Positions 47,522 to 56,096 of a stretch of DNA of 64,000 nucleotides are shown here, piece by piece. Made by a program: the position numbers and the translations under genes. The first letter of the stretch is position 1, and each line of letters opens with the position of its first letter. A model generated the notes under the pieces. That model saw only the letters and a list, made by a program, of their open reading frames with translations, was not told the origin of the DNA and did not search any database. This stretch comes from Granulicatella adiacens ATCC 49175 (GTDB lineage Bacteria; Bacillota; Bacilli; Lactobacillales; Aerococcaceae), in contig NZ_CP102283.1 of NCBI RefSeq assembly GCF_025150565.1, forward strand, positions 1,798,001 to 1,862,000. The letters run 5' to 3'.

Positions 47522-47572
47522 CAAAAAAAGTGCACACTCCACCCCTTCATTTCTAGGGTGGCTCGCACTTTG
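47522..47572 (-). terminator. Terminator-like hairpin in the mnmE leader
   Basis: AAAGTGC (47527-47533) pairs with GCACTTT (47565-47571), and CCACCC (47539-47544) with GGGTGG (47556-47561), with a bulge between. On the minus strand the stem is followed by seven T residues, then the mnmE start about 30 bases later. It lies downstream of the only visible mnmE promoter, so it must be read through or controlled. Confidence 0.65.
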
Positions 47573-47597
47573 ACTGCTAACCGATATTCTCAAAGAG

Positions 47598-47626
47598 ATT
47601 ATACACTATTTTATGTAGAATTCATA
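47598..47626 (-). promoter_or_regulatory. mnmE promoter
   Basis: On the minus strand TATAAT (47598-47603) has a weak -35 TATGAA (47621-47626) at 17 bases. The expected start is near 47591, giving a leader of about 97 bases. Confidence 0.55.
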
Positions 47627-47752
47627 GACAGAAAGCCAATCTTAGATTTTTTTCTGAGCGAGTTGTATTTTTATTTCTAAATTTTATACTCGTCATTGCA
47701 CTCCTTTACAAAACAAGCTACAATCAAACTATGAATTTAAAGGAGGATTCCT

Positions 47753-48919
47753 ATGACCGTAGAACATCCATTTAACAAAATCGTAGAAGGCATTGCAGTT
47801 TCTGATATTCGTCAATTCGACGCAGAAGTTTCTACAATTCCTGGCATTATCAAATTAACTCTTGGAGAGCCAAATTTTGACACACCTGAACATATTAAAG
47901 AAGCGGCTATCCAAGCGATTAAAGACAATCATTCACACTACACACCAAACTCAGGGATTCCTGAATTACGACAAGCTGCGGCTGAGTATTACAACAAGAA
48001 ATTTAATTTCAATTACACAGGAGACCAAGTCATTACAACGATTGGGGCAACGGAAGGGATTAACGCTAGCTTACAAGCCATCTTAAACCCTGGCGACACA
48101 GTGATCGTGCCAACACCCGTCTTCCCGCTATACTTGCCAATCACATTGGTGAACCAAGGGAACTTCATTACAGTAGATACAAGTGAAGACGGCTTCGTAT
48201 TAACAGCGGATAAATTACGCGAAACCATCGAAGCAAACCCAGATAAAAACTTCAAAGCAGTTGTTCTTGTATACCCAAGTAATCCAACAGGCGTAACATA
48301 TTCTAAAGAACAATTAGAAGATTTAGCTGAAGTGATTAAAGAGCACCAACTATGGGCGCTGTGTGATGAAGTGTATGCGGAATTAACATACGACAAGACT
48401 CACTACTCTCTTGCAAACATCTTACCGGAACAAACCATTGTCATCACTGGTTTATCAAAATCACACGCAATGACAGGATGGCGTATCGGATTTATCTTAG
48501 GGCCAACACACTTCATGAACGAAGTCGTAAAAACACACCAATACATGGTGACAGCTCCAACAAGCTTTGCGCAATACGGAGCGCTTGCAGCGATGTTACA
48601 TGGCCAAGATGACTGTGCGAAAATGATGGTTGAATATAGCGAGCGTCGTGACTACCTGGCTGCGGAATTGAAGAAACTTGGCTTCGAAGTGGCAAGTCCT
48701 GATGGGGCGTTCTACTTATTCGCAAAAATTCCTGCTAAATGCGGTACAGACTCATGGGCTTTCGTTCGTGACCTTGCTCCAAAAGCAAAAGTAGCGCTGA
48801 TTCCAGGGGTATCTTTCGGACCTGGTGGCGAAAGTTATGTTCGTTTCAGTTACGCTGCTTCAATGGAAAACTTAAAAGAAGTCGTTGCTCGTTTAACCAC
48901 TTACTTAGCAAACATCTAA
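47753..48919 (+). CDS. PLP-dependent aminotransferase (aspartate/aromatic type I)
   Basis: The 388-residue product has LTLGEPNFDTPEHIKEAAIQ near the start, VYPSNPTGVTY, ALCDEVYAEL and the PLP lysine in TGLSKSHAMTGWRIGF. It belongs to the PatA/AraT group that transaminates aromatic, aspartate or N-acetyl-diaminopimelate substrates; the substrate is not resolved. AAAGGAGG precedes the ATG. It is a single gene with a strong terminator. Confidence 0.9.
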   Translation: MTVEHPFNKIVEGIAVSDIRQFDAEVSTIPGIIKLTLGEPNFDTPEHIKEAAIQAIKDNHSHYTPNSGIPELRQAAAEYYNKKFNFNYTGDQVITTIGATEGINASLQAILNPGDTVIVPTPVFPLYLPITLVNQGNFITVDTSEDGFVLTADKLRETIEANPDKNFKAVVLVYPSNPTGVTYSKEQLEDLAEVIKEHQLWALCDEVYAELTYDKTHYSLANILPEQTIVITGLSKSHAMTGWRIGFILGPTHFMNEVVKTHQYMVTAPTSFAQYGALAAMLHGQDDCAKMMVEYSERRDYLAAELKKLGFEVASPDGAFYLFAKIPAKCGTDSWAFVRDLAPKAKVALIPGVSFGPGGESYVRFSYAASMENLKEVVARLTTYLANI

Positions 48920-48920
48920 C

Positions 48921-48966
48921 ATTTGGAAGGCGAAAAAGACCATATATGGTCTTTTTCGCCTTCCAG
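48921..48966. terminator. Terminator of the aminotransferase gene
   Basis: A perfect palindrome at 48923-48962: GGAAGGCGAAAAAGACCATA pairs with its exact complement. T-rich sequence lies inside the 3' arm. Confidence 0.75.
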
Positions 48967-48970
48967 CTTT

Positions 48971-49000
48971 AAACGATATAGCTTATAAACTATATCGTTT
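48971..49000. promoter_or_regulatory. 11-bp inverted repeat upstream of the EcsC-like gene
   Basis: AAACGATATAG and CTATATCGTTT flank an 8-base spacer. It lies about 20-50 bases before a likely promoter (TTGTAA, 17 bases, TAGAAT ending near 49056) and could be an operator. No regulator is known. Confidence 0.45.
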
Positions 49001-49093
49001 GTATGTTTAAGTCCTCAACAGAATATTGTAACCAATAATTCTTTTTGATAGAATATGGGCAAATAAGATAAAAAAAGAAAGTTGGGAAAACTA

Positions 49094-49924
49094 ATGGGTA
49101 ATAAATCAGATGATTTCAATCAGTTGTTACTAACAACATTATCAAAAACGACAAAACTACCTTTCGTAAAGGTGAGTCGCGAAGAATTTCTTAGACAGGA
49201 ATTTAAGGGGAGCGAGTATTTAGATGTCATTTTAAAAAGTGGACCTCAATCCGTTTTTACACCAGAAGCTTTAAGAAAAAGAGCTACGAAAATTATCAAT
49301 AACACTACGAAGAAAACGGCATTCACCTCTTTCGTTGCTGGGTTGCCTTCAAATCCGATTACAGCAACTCTATCTGGAGGAGCAGATATCGTTCAGTACT
49401 TTGGATTTTCACTCAATTTAGCACAACAATTGGCTTATCTTTTTGGGGAAGATGAGCTATTTACAGGTGAATTTGACGAATTACCAGAAGAAGCAAAAGC
49501 CCGGATGATCGGCTATTTAGGAATCATGCTTGGTGCAGGTGGAGCTGCTGCTTTGATTACCAAAGTTTCGAAAAATATCGCAGAAAAAGTAGGTAAAAAA
49601 GTCGTTACAACGGCCCTTACCAAAACAATGTGGTACCCGATTATGAAGAAGGTTGGTGCCTTTCTTGGATGGAAGATTACGAAGATGTCTGTCGGCAAGA
49701 CCGTTACAAAGGTCATTCCAATCATAGGGGGCGTGTTCTCAGGAGGATTGACTTATTACACGTTCAAACCTTCCGCAGAGCGCTTAGCAAATACCTTCGA
49801 AAAATTATTAAAAGGTGAATTTATTGAAGATGAGGTCTCTATCAATGATCTATCCGATGACTTTAAAGAGTACTTGGAATCTGATGAAGCCATTATCGAC
49901 GGTGAATACACTGAGGTAGAATAA
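49094..49924 (+). CDS. EcsC-family protein
   Basis: The 276-residue product matches the EcsC family: TAFTSFVAGLPSNPITATLS, then GGADIVQYFGFSLNLAQQLAYLFG broken here by its length. Two hydrophobic glycine-rich stretches (about residues 140-160 and 205-230) may touch the membrane. The function of EcsC proteins is unknown. The ATG at 49094 has GGGAAA upstream, a weak site; a TTG at 49082 is an alternative. The C terminus is acidic. It is a single gene with a terminator. Confidence 0.72.
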   Translation: MGNKSDDFNQLLLTTLSKTTKLPFVKVSREEFLRQEFKGSEYLDVILKSGPQSVFTPEALRKRATKIINNTTKKTAFTSFVAGLPSNPITATLSGGADIVQYFGFSLNLAQQLAYLFGEDELFTGEFDELPEEAKARMIGYLGIMLGAGGAAALITKVSKNIAEKVGKKVVTTALTKTMWYPIMKKVGAFLGWKITKMSVGKTVTKVIPIIGGVFSGGLTYYTFKPSAERLANTFEKLLKGEFIEDEVSINDLSDDFKEYLESDEAIIDGEYTEVE

Positions 49925-49928
49925 ACAA

Positions 49929-49975
49929 TAAAAGAACTAAAATTATCATATATGATAATTTAGTTCTTTTTCTTA
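49929..49975. terminator. Bidirectional terminator
   Basis: AAAGAACTAAAATTATCATA (49931-49950) pairs with its near-complement (49951-49969), followed by TTTTC. It lies between convergent EcsC and msrA genes. Confidence 0.75.
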
Positions 49976-50494
49976 TTTCCAATTACTATTGATAAAAGTG
50001 TCGCGACCTGAAAGTCCGCGGTAACGTTTGTAATGTTCTGGATCCTTCTTGTAGAAATCTTGATGATATTCTTCTGCTGGATAAAACGTACTCGCAGGCT
50101 CAATTTTTGTCACGATGTCTTTTTTGAATCGACCACTTGCTTGCAGAGCCGCTTTAGAAGCCTCCGCAATCTTCTTTTGTTCCTGCGAATGATAGAAAAT
50201 CACCGGTCTATATGAATCTCCACGGTCCACGAATTGTCCCATTGCATCCGTTGGGTCCGTTTGTTGCCAGTAAACTTCTACGAGTTTTTCGTATGGAAAT
50301 ACTTCTGGGTCAAACGTGATTTGCACGGCCTCCGTATGTCCTGTTGTTCCGCTACAAACTTCCTTGTACGTTGGATTTTCTTTGTGTCCGCCTGTGTATC
50401 CTGAGATTACAGACTCGATTCCTGGTTGGCTATCAAATGGTTTCACCATGCACCAGAAACAGCCTCCTGCAAATGTTGCAATTTCTTTTGCCAT
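49973..50494 (-). CDS. msrA: Peptide methionine-(S)-sulfoxide reductase
   Basis: The 173-residue product has the catalytic motif FAGGCFWC with Cys12, then [20 protein letters not shown] and the conserved [17 protein letters not shown] near the C terminus. It repairs oxidised methionine residues. AGGAG lies before the ATG. It follows sdaAA by 11 bases and may be co-transcribed with the serine dehydratase genes. Confidence 0.95.
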   Translation of the reverse strand: MAKEIATFAGGCFWCMVKPFDSQPGIESVISGYTGGHKENPTYKEVCSGTTGHTEAVQITFDPEVFPYEKLVEVYWQQTDPTDAMGQFVDRGDSYRPVIFYHSQEQKKIAEASKAALQASGRFKKDIVTKIEPASTFYPAEEYHQDFYKKDPEHYKRYRGLSGRDTFINSNWK

Positions 50495-50505
50495 ATGTGC
50501 TCCTC

Positions 50506-51408
50506 CTACTCTTGTTCCGGGTTCAATGAAACATCTTCCCCGAAAATTCTCATCTTAATAGCGACGCCCGTTCTAGTTCCTGCTGTTCCGCCAATTCCGG
50601 TTTCACGCAATTCTCGTGGCATTCTTACCCCGATACTGCGCATCGCTTCAATCGTTTCATCCGCTGGAATCACATTTGTGATCCCCGCAAGCGCCATATC
50701 CGCAGCAATCAATGCGTTTCCTGCACCAATGGCATTTCGCTTCACGCAGGGCACTTCTACCAACCCCGCTACAGGGTCACAAACAAGTCCTAATAAATTC
50801 CCAAGTGCTGTCGCAAAGGCTTCTGAACTCTCTTGCGGTGTTCCTCCTGCCGCTTCAACGGCTGCAGCTGCGGCCATCGCACTGGCACTTCCAACTTCCG
50901 CTTGGCATCCGCCCATCGCTCCAGAAATCATTGCGTTATTGGCAACAACCATCCCAAAGGCTGCAGACGTAAAGAGAAAACGCACTTGTTGTTCATGGTT
51001 TAAGTTCATTGTATCTGCAATTGAAAACACAACTCCTGGCAAAGTTCCACTGGCTCCAGCGGTAGGTGTCGCACAGACCAAACCCATTGCGGCATTGACT
51101 TCATTTGTTCCTAGGGCATATTGCACACCTGCTAGGACACTATCGCCTGATAATGTCTTTCCACGTTCACGATATTTCTTCATCTTCAACGCATCGCCAC
51201 CGGTTAGTCCCGTTGGAGAAAAGACTCCTTCTCCTTCGACGCTTCGTTCAACGGCATTCTTCATCGTTTGTAAGTTTTTTTCCATTTTTTCCCAGATGTA
51301 CTCACGACTTTGCTGGGTCATGGCCATTTCCTGTTCAATCATAATTTCAGAAATGGGTTTCTTTTGTTCTGTTGCTAATGCTACCAATTCTTTAATGGTT
51401 GAAAACAT
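50506..51408 (-). CDS. sdaAA: L-serine dehydratase, iron-sulfur type, alpha subunit
   Basis: The 300-residue product has [20 protein letters not shown] and [19 protein letters not shown], holding cysteines that ligate the 4Fe-4S cluster. With the beta subunit it converts L-serine to pyruvate and ammonia. It follows the beta-subunit gene by 26 bases, and AAGGAAG lies upstream. A long antisense frame over this gene is not real. Confidence 0.95.
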   Translation of the reverse strand: MFSTIKELVALATEQKKPISEIMIEQEMAMTQQSREYIWEKMEKNLQTMKNAVERSVEGEGVFSPTGLTGGDALKMKKYRERGKTLSGDSVLAGVQYALGTNEVNAAMGLVCATPTAGASGTLPGVVFSIADTMNLNHEQQVRFLFTSAAFGMVVANNAMISGAMGGCQAEVGSASAMAAAAAVEAAGGTPQESSEAFATALGNLLGLVCDPVAGLVEVPCVKRNAIGAGNALIAADMALAGITNVIPADETIEAMRSIGVRMPRELRETGIGGTAGTRTGVAIKMRIFGEDVSLNPEQE

Positions 51409-51434
51409 TGCAAACTTCCTTCCTCATCATCTCA

Positions 51435-52112
51435 TTACGCAAACAGATAAATCGTATGCGTTTGTCTTAATGTTTGTATTTGTTGTTTGAATTCTGGTGA
51501 TAATAAATCCGCTAATTCATATCCAATCATTTGGCGATTTTCAGCCATTTCTACTCTTTGTTTCGAAATGGTTACCCCATGCTCTTGTAATAGTTGATAT
51601 ACTTTTGGCATTTCACCAAGAGATACCACTTCGAGCAATATTGGAAGTGGGCCTGAAAGCTCCATCTTAAAGCCATCGACCTCAATAACCTTCACTTCCA
51701 CCGCTCCGCCACCAACAGAAGTTCCAATGAGGCGGATCGTACGTTTCTCGTCACTCAAGGTTAAATCTGCCGTATTGGCATGATTGACTGGACTCATTTC
51801 TTTGCGCTCGACAAACTCGATTTGAACTCCTTCTTCTTTAGCGATTTCAACCGCTCGAGGCACACGCTCGTCATCTGTTGCAAAGCCTAAGATTCCACTA
51901 ATAATCGCAAAATCTGTCCCATGTCCCTTATGGGTTTCAGCAAATGACTCATAATAGTCGCAACGCACATTCTTTGGCGTTCCACCGAATAATTGTCTCG
52001 CAAGAGCACCAATCGCAATCGCCCCCGCAGTATGTGAAGAAGAAGGGCCCACCATAATCGGACCAATAATATCAAAACAACTCTTATAATTTTGTACTTT
52101 ATTACTTTCCAT
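51435..52112 (-). CDS. sdaAB: L-serine dehydratase, iron-sulfur type, beta subunit
   Basis: The 225-residue product has FDIIGPIMVGPSSSHTAGAI, the signature of the beta chain, then a C-terminal ACT-like domain (about residues 145-225) that may sense serine. AAGGAG precedes the ATG. Serine dehydratase supplies pyruvate and links with serS regulation only in a general sense. Two-subunit organisation is typical of Gram-positive bacteria. Confidence 0.94.
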   Translation of the reverse strand: MESNKVQNYKSCFDIIGPIMVGPSSSHTAGAIAIGALARQLFGGTPKNVRCDYYESFAETHKGHGTDFAIISGILGFATDDERVPRAVEIAKEEGVQIEFVERKEMSPVNHANTADLTLSDEKRTIRLIGTSVGGGAVEVKVIEVDGFKMELSGPLPILLEVVSLGEMPKVYQLLQEHGVTISKQRVEMAENRQMIGYELADLLSPEFKQQIQTLRQTHTIYLFA

Positions 52113-52167
52113 GTCGGCGCTCCTTTCTTTGCTTTACTATCGTATCAGTATCCGCCTGTAATGTAAA

Positions 52168-52938
52168 TTATTTTTGGCCGGCAACCCTTATAGCATAAGC
52201 ATCTAACAATATTCGACTAATCACTTGTAGTGGCAAGCGCGAACGAACTTCATAATCTGGGAAGTACGAGCTTTCTGATTTATATCCAACAAAAGTAATA
52301 TCACTTAATTTTGCTAGAGGACTCGCACCATTAGCGGTTACTAAAACGATAGGAACTTCATTTTGTTGACACACTTTGGCCGCTTCGACTAATTCTTCTG
52401 TATGTCCATTCAGAGATATAATAATCGCCACATCTTGCGCATTTAATCGATGGCTAATTGTCTTTATAATATTGGGGTCTACATATTGTTCGCACGTCCG
52501 TTCCAATAAATGGAATTTTATCTCCATTTCACTGGCAATCATTTCACTCAGTCCTCGAGAGAATAAGTAGACGCGTTGTGCCCCAAAAATTGCTTGAACA
52601 GCATCTTCTATTGCTCTGCTATCCAATTGCTCAATCGTTCGTCGGACCTCTTGCTCATTTTTTACTACAACGGCTCGAATCTTTTGATCCACAACCTCTA
52701 AACTTTTGAAAGTTGATAAATTTTCATTTGCAAATCGATATTGCTTCTTCAAATCATGTTTAAAACTCGTAAATCCATCATATCCGAGCTTTCTCATTGT
52801 TCGCACAATGGACGCAGTTGAAACATTTGCTCGTTCGCTTAACTTTACAATTGAAATAGAAGGCATCTCTTCTATATGTTCTTCAATATAGGCAAGTAGA
52901 TATTTTTCAGTGTTTGTTAAGCCTTTCGTGTTGAACAT
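52168..52938 (-). CDS. RpiR/MurR-family transcription regulator
   Basis: The 256-residue protein has an N-terminal helix-turn-helix (SIVKLSERANVSTASIVRTM) and a C-terminal SIS domain (about residues 110-250) with VAIIISLNGHTEELVEAAKV that binds phosphosugars. GGAGGGG precedes the ATG. It is divergent from the PfkB-PTS operon, with an 18-bp palindrome between them, so it is the likely regulator of that operon. Confidence 0.88.
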   Translation of the reverse strand: MFNTKGLTNTEKYLLAYIEEHIEEMPSISIVKLSERANVSTASIVRTMRKLGYDGFTSFKHDLKKQYRFANENLSTFKSLEVVDQKIRAVVVKNEQEVRRTIEQLDSRAIEDAVQAIFGAQRVYLFSRGLSEMIASEMEIKFHLLERTCEQYVDPNIIKTISHRLNAQDVAIIISLNGHTEELVEAAKVCQQNEVPIVLVTANGASPLAKLSDITFVGYKSESSYFPDYEVRSRLPLQVISRILLDAYAIRVAGQK

Positions 52939-52952
52939 GTGAACCCCTCCAT

Positions 52953-52970
52953 TTTGTAAAGTTTTACAAA
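52953..52970. promoter_or_regulatory. 18-bp palindrome, likely RpiR operator
   Basis: TTTGTAAA and TTTACAAA flank GT, a perfect palindrome 15 bases upstream of the rpiR start. Placement between the divergent regulator and PTS genes makes it the best operator candidate. Confidence 0.6.
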
Positions 52971-53053
52971 TGTTAACCTCATTTTAGAAAACATTTACAG
53001 TATGCTGTATGTAATAATAAGTATAACAAAAAATCATAATGGGAGGTGAAATG

Positions 53054-53971
53054 ATGATTTATACTTGTACGATGAATCTAGCCATCGATTTGTTTATTAA
53101 AACCTTGCAAATGTTGCCTTCTGAAGTAAACCGAACGCAAGAGGCCGTTTACATCCCAAACGGAAAAGGAGTAAATGTCAGCTTTATCCTAAAAAAACTC
53201 GGGATGAACAACACAGCATTAGGTTTTAAAGCAGGTTTTACTGGTCAATTCATCGAAGACGAGCTACATAAGGAAGGCATCCAAACACAGTTCGTTAATG
53301 TAGACGGAATTACTCGAATCAATGTATTTACTCAAGTAGTGTCAACGAGTGAAGAGTTTAAACTCGTAAATCAAGGTCCTAGTGTAAGCCAACCCCAAGA
53401 AGAAGCACTACTCAAAATAATAGAGAATATGAATACGGAGGACTTTTTATTTGTATCTGGCAGTCATCCGGAAGGCATTACCTATACGACTTATGAAAAA
53501 ATTGCAAAGACCTCTCAACTTAGAGGGTTTAAGTTAATCCTTGATACTTCTGCCGACTTTGTACCCGACCTTTTAAAATACCGACCCTATCTTATCAAAC
53601 CCAACGACGAAGAATTGGCTGAATGGTTTGGTTTGATAAATCCGAGTCTTGAAGAAATTAAAGACTGTGGTCAAAAACTACTCGAAAAAGGCGCCGAAAA
53701 TGTATTAGTTTCCTTAGGCGAAAAGGGAGCAATTCTATTCACGCCAACAGAAACAATCCATGTAACAGCTCCAAAAGGAGAAGTTGTAAATACTGCCTGT
53801 GCCGGCGATACTCTTTTAGCTACATTTGTCGGAAGCCAATTATTAGGTTTATCAAATGAAGAAGCTTTGATCAAAGCTGTGGCTGCAGGTAGTTCAACCG
53901 CATTTAGACCTGGGTTGACAGATTTTTCAGACGTTCCTACATTAATGCAACAAATCAAACGCATTTCATAG
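53054..53971 (+). CDS. PfkB-family hexose-phosphate kinase (1-phosphofructokinase / tagatose-6-phosphate kinase type)
   Basis: The 305-residue kinase has IPNGKGVNVSFILKKLGM near residue 34 and the C-terminal NTACAGDTLLATFVG with the catalytic Asp. It belongs to the FruK/LacC branch. I use the ATG at 53054 because GGGAGG lies 7 bases upstream; the ATG just before is also possible. Gene order with a fructose-type PTS suggests 1-phosphofructokinase. A tagatose-1,6-bisphosphate aldolase gene 5.3 kb downstream makes a tagatose phosphate substrate equally plausible. Confidence 0.85.
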   Translation: MIYTCTMNLAIDLFIKTLQMLPSEVNRTQEAVYIPNGKGVNVSFILKKLGMNNTALGFKAGFTGQFIEDELHKEGIQTQFVNVDGITRINVFTQVVSTSEEFKLVNQGPSVSQPQEEALLKIIENMNTEDFLFVSGSHPEGITYTTYEKIAKTSQLRGFKLILDTSADFVPDLLKYRPYLIKPNDEELAEWFGLINPSLEEIKDCGQKLLEKGAENVLVSLGEKGAILFTPTETIHVTAPKGEVVNTACAGDTLLATFVGSQLLGLSNEEALIKAVAAGSSTAFRPGLTDFSDVPTLMQQIKRIS

Positions 53972-53991
53972 CACACAAAGGAGGAAAAACA

Positions 53992-55395
53992 ATGACAAAA
54001 TATGATATTATCGCTGCCACTGGGTGTCCGACAGGGATTGCACACACTTATATGGCACAAGAAGCTCTTGAACAAGCTGCTAAAAAAGCAGGTGTAACGA
54101 TTAAAGTTGAAACACACGGTCAAATCGGCGTTGAAAATGAACTTACTCCTGAAGAAATCGCAAACGCAAAAGCCGTCATTATTGCTGCTGATAAGGACGT
54201 TCAAGCACAACGTTTCGTCAACAAAAAAATTATCGACGTTTCAGTAGGACAAGGAATTAAAAATGCCGATGAATTAGTGGCACAAGCTCTTCGCGGAGAA
54301 GGCGTTGTGAAATACCACTCTGACGATGCAGTTGTTGAAGCTTCAGAAGCTCCACAATCTTCTAACGTTGGTAAGAGCTCTATTGGTCGTGAAATCTACA
54401 AACATTTGATGAATGGTGTTTCACATATGCTTCCATTCGTCGTTGGTGGTGGGGTGCTCATCGCGATTTCATTTGCGGTATTCGGAATATACTCATTCGA
54501 TCCAAATCATGAAACTTACAATGCCTTTTCTGCACAATTAAAAGAAATTGGTGGCTTAGCAATGGGCTTGATGACTCCCGTTCTAGCAGCCTACATTGCA
54601 CAAAGTATCGGAAATCGCCCCGCTTTAGTGAGTGGTTTTGTTGCTGGTTTAATGGCAAGTAACGGTGGCGCAGGATTCCTCGGCGGTATCATCGGTGGTT
54701 TCTTCGCGGGGTACTTAGTCGTTCTTTTAGAAAAATTATTTAAAGCATTACCAAAAGCCTTGGACGGTTTAAAAGCTATTTTCTTATATCCACTATTGGG
54801 TGTTTTAATCACCGGACTATTTATGAGTGTTATTGTTAGTCCAATGGCAGATATCAACCAATCACTAATGGACTTCTTAAAAGGATTCCAAGATTCAAAC
54901 CCTATTCTTCTTGGTCTTGTAATTGGATGTATGTGTGCCTTTGATATGGGTGGTCCCGTGAATAAAGCTGCATACGTTACAGGTACCGTTCTTCTTGGCG
55001 AAGGAAATACTGCATTCATGGCTGGGGTTTCTGCAGCATGTATTGCTCCTCCACTAATCACAACCGTTGCCGTATTATTATTCAAAAACCGTTTTGACAC
55101 AAACGAACGTAATGCTGGTTTAGTTAACTTCATCTTAGGTTCAACACACATTACTGAAGGGGCTATTCCTTTCGTTGCAAAAGATCCCCTTCGCGCGATG
55201 CCTTCAATGATGTTAGGTTCTTCAATCGCCGCAATTTTAACTTACCTTTTCGGCGTACAAGTCCCTGCTCCTCACGGTGGATTCCTAGTATTACCAGTTG
55301 TGACACATCCATTTTTATGGGTATTAGCGATTGCGATTGGTTCTGTTATCGGTGGTGTTGTTCTTGGAGCCACTCGTAAACCACTTTCTGAATAA
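53992..55395 (+). CDS. Fructose-family PTS enzyme IIBC
   Basis: The 467-residue protein has an N-terminal IIB domain, IIAATGCPTGIAHTYMAQEA, with phospho-acceptor Cys12, a linker at about 105-130, then a IIC domain with about nine membrane segments (GVSHMLPFVVGGGVLIAI; GCMCAFDMGGPVNKAAYV). It imports and phosphorylates a ketose. AAAGGAGG precedes the ATG. IIA is on a separate gene. Fructose is the default substrate; tagatose or a related ketose is possible given lacD nearby. Confidence 0.9.
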   Translation: MTKYDIIAATGCPTGIAHTYMAQEALEQAAKKAGVTIKVETHGQIGVENELTPEEIANAKAVIIAADKDVQAQRFVNKKIIDVSVGQGIKNADELVAQALRGEGVVKYHSDDAVVEASEAPQSSNVGKSSIGREIYKHLMNGVSHMLPFVVGGGVLIAISFAVFGIYSFDPNHETYNAFSAQLKEIGGLAMGLMTPVLAAYIAQSIGNRPALVSGFVAGLMASNGGAGFLGGIIGGFFAGYLVVLLEKLFKALPKALDGLKAIFLYPLLGVLITGLFMSVIVSPMADINQSLMDFLKGFQDSNPILLGLVIGCMCAFDMGGPVNKAAYVTGTVLLGEGNTAFMAGVSAACIAPPLITTVAVLLFKNRFDTNERNAGLVNFILGSTHITEGAIPFVAKDPLRAMPSMMLGSSIAAILTYLFGVQVPAPHGGFLVLPVVTHPFLWVLAIAIGSVIGGVVLGATRKPLSE

Positions 55396-55429
55396 TAGGC
55401 AATCGTTTTAAAAACTTAGGAGGTTTGAA

Positions 55430-55879
55430 ATGTTAATTAGTAAAGAAGCTATTTTCTTAAATGAAAATCTTACTTCTCAAGAAGAAGTCTTTCACTTCAT
55501 TGCACAAAAAGCGGTGGCACTAGGCGTTTCAGCAGACGAAAATGCCGTGTACAACGGACTTGTAGAACGTGAACAACAAGGAACAACAGGAATGATGGAC
55601 GGATTCGCAATTCCACATGCAAAATCAAGTGCCATCACGACTCCGAAAATCGTGATTGTACGACTTAATGAAGGAATCGATTGGAATAGTATGGATGGGA
55701 ACCCTACTTTATTTATCTTTAGTCTACTAATTCCTGACGGAGAAGCTGGAACAACCCATCTGAAACTACTAGCAACCGTAGCTCGGATGTTAATGAAAGC
55801 TGATGTGAAAGAAGCTTTATTAAGCGCTAAAACTGCTGAACAACTTGAAGAGGTATTAAATAGTCATTTAGGAGCTTAG
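55430..55879 (+). CDS. Fructose-type PTS enzyme IIA
   Basis: The 149-residue product has GMMDGFAIPHAKSS with phospho-acceptor His63, typical of the fructose/mannitol IIA family. It passes phosphate from HPr to the IIB domain. TTAGGAGG precedes the ATG. It closes the PfkB-IIBC-IIA operon. Confidence 0.9.
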   Translation: MLISKEAIFLNENLTSQEEVFHFIAQKAVALGVSADENAVYNGLVEREQQGTTGMMDGFAIPHAKSSAITTPKIVIVRLNEGIDWNSMDGNPTLFIFSLLIPDGEAGTTHLKLLATVARMLMKADVKEALLSAKTAEQLEEVLNSHLGA

Positions 55880-55892
55880 TCTCCAATAATAT

Positions 55893-55927
55893 GGGAGAGA
55901 ATAACGATGACTATTCTCTCTTTTTTA
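55893..55927 (+). terminator. Terminator of the PTS operon
   Basis: GAGAGAATA and TATTCTCTC pair around an 8-base loop and are followed by six T residues on the plus strand. Confidence 0.85.
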
Positions 55928-55935
55928 CTCCTTTT

Positions 55936-55963
55936 CCAAAATTCACTTATAAGTGAATTTTGG
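55936..55963. repeat. 28-bp perfect palindrome
   Basis: CCAAAATTCACTTA and TAAGTGAATTTTGG are exact complements with no loop. It lies between the PTS terminator and the gntR promoter. It could be a regulator site; without a T-run it is not a terminator. Confidence 0.6.
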
Positions 55964-56014
55964 GAGTTGCTTTCATTTTTTCTGGAGACTATCATTCTTT
56001 TTCCTCCAATTCTA

Positions 56015-56043
56015 TTGACGAAACCGATAAAAACTCTTACAAT
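56015..56043 (+). promoter_or_regulatory. gntR-agaS-nagA-lacD promoter
   Basis: TTGACG (56015-56020) and TACAAT (56038-56043) are separated by 17 bases. The GntR operator follows at once. Confidence 0.8.
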
Positions 56044-56049
56044 AAAGTT

Positions 56050-56067
56050 AACTGGTAGTGACCAGTT
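56050..56067. promoter_or_regulatory. GntR/NagR-type operator
   Basis: AACTGGT and ACCAGTT flank AGTG, an exact inverted repeat at the expected transcription start. Sites with TGGT and ACCA halves are typical of NagR, DasR and AgaR regulators of amino-sugar genes, so autoregulation by the adjacent GntR protein is likely. Confidence 0.78.
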
Positions 56068-56096
56068 GTAGAATGTTTTTGAAAGGAGGGTTCAAT

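Noticed and set aside
47551-47571. T-box-like AGGGTGG on the plus strand before the aminotransferase gene
   Set aside because: The rest of a T-box (stem I, specifier loop, terminator with T-run on that strand) is missing; the bases are one arm of the mnmE leader hairpin.
50426-51490. A 354-codon plus-strand open frame
   Set aside because: It lies antisense to sdaAA, has no ribosome binding site, and its composition reflects the complementary strand of a GC-rich conserved gene.
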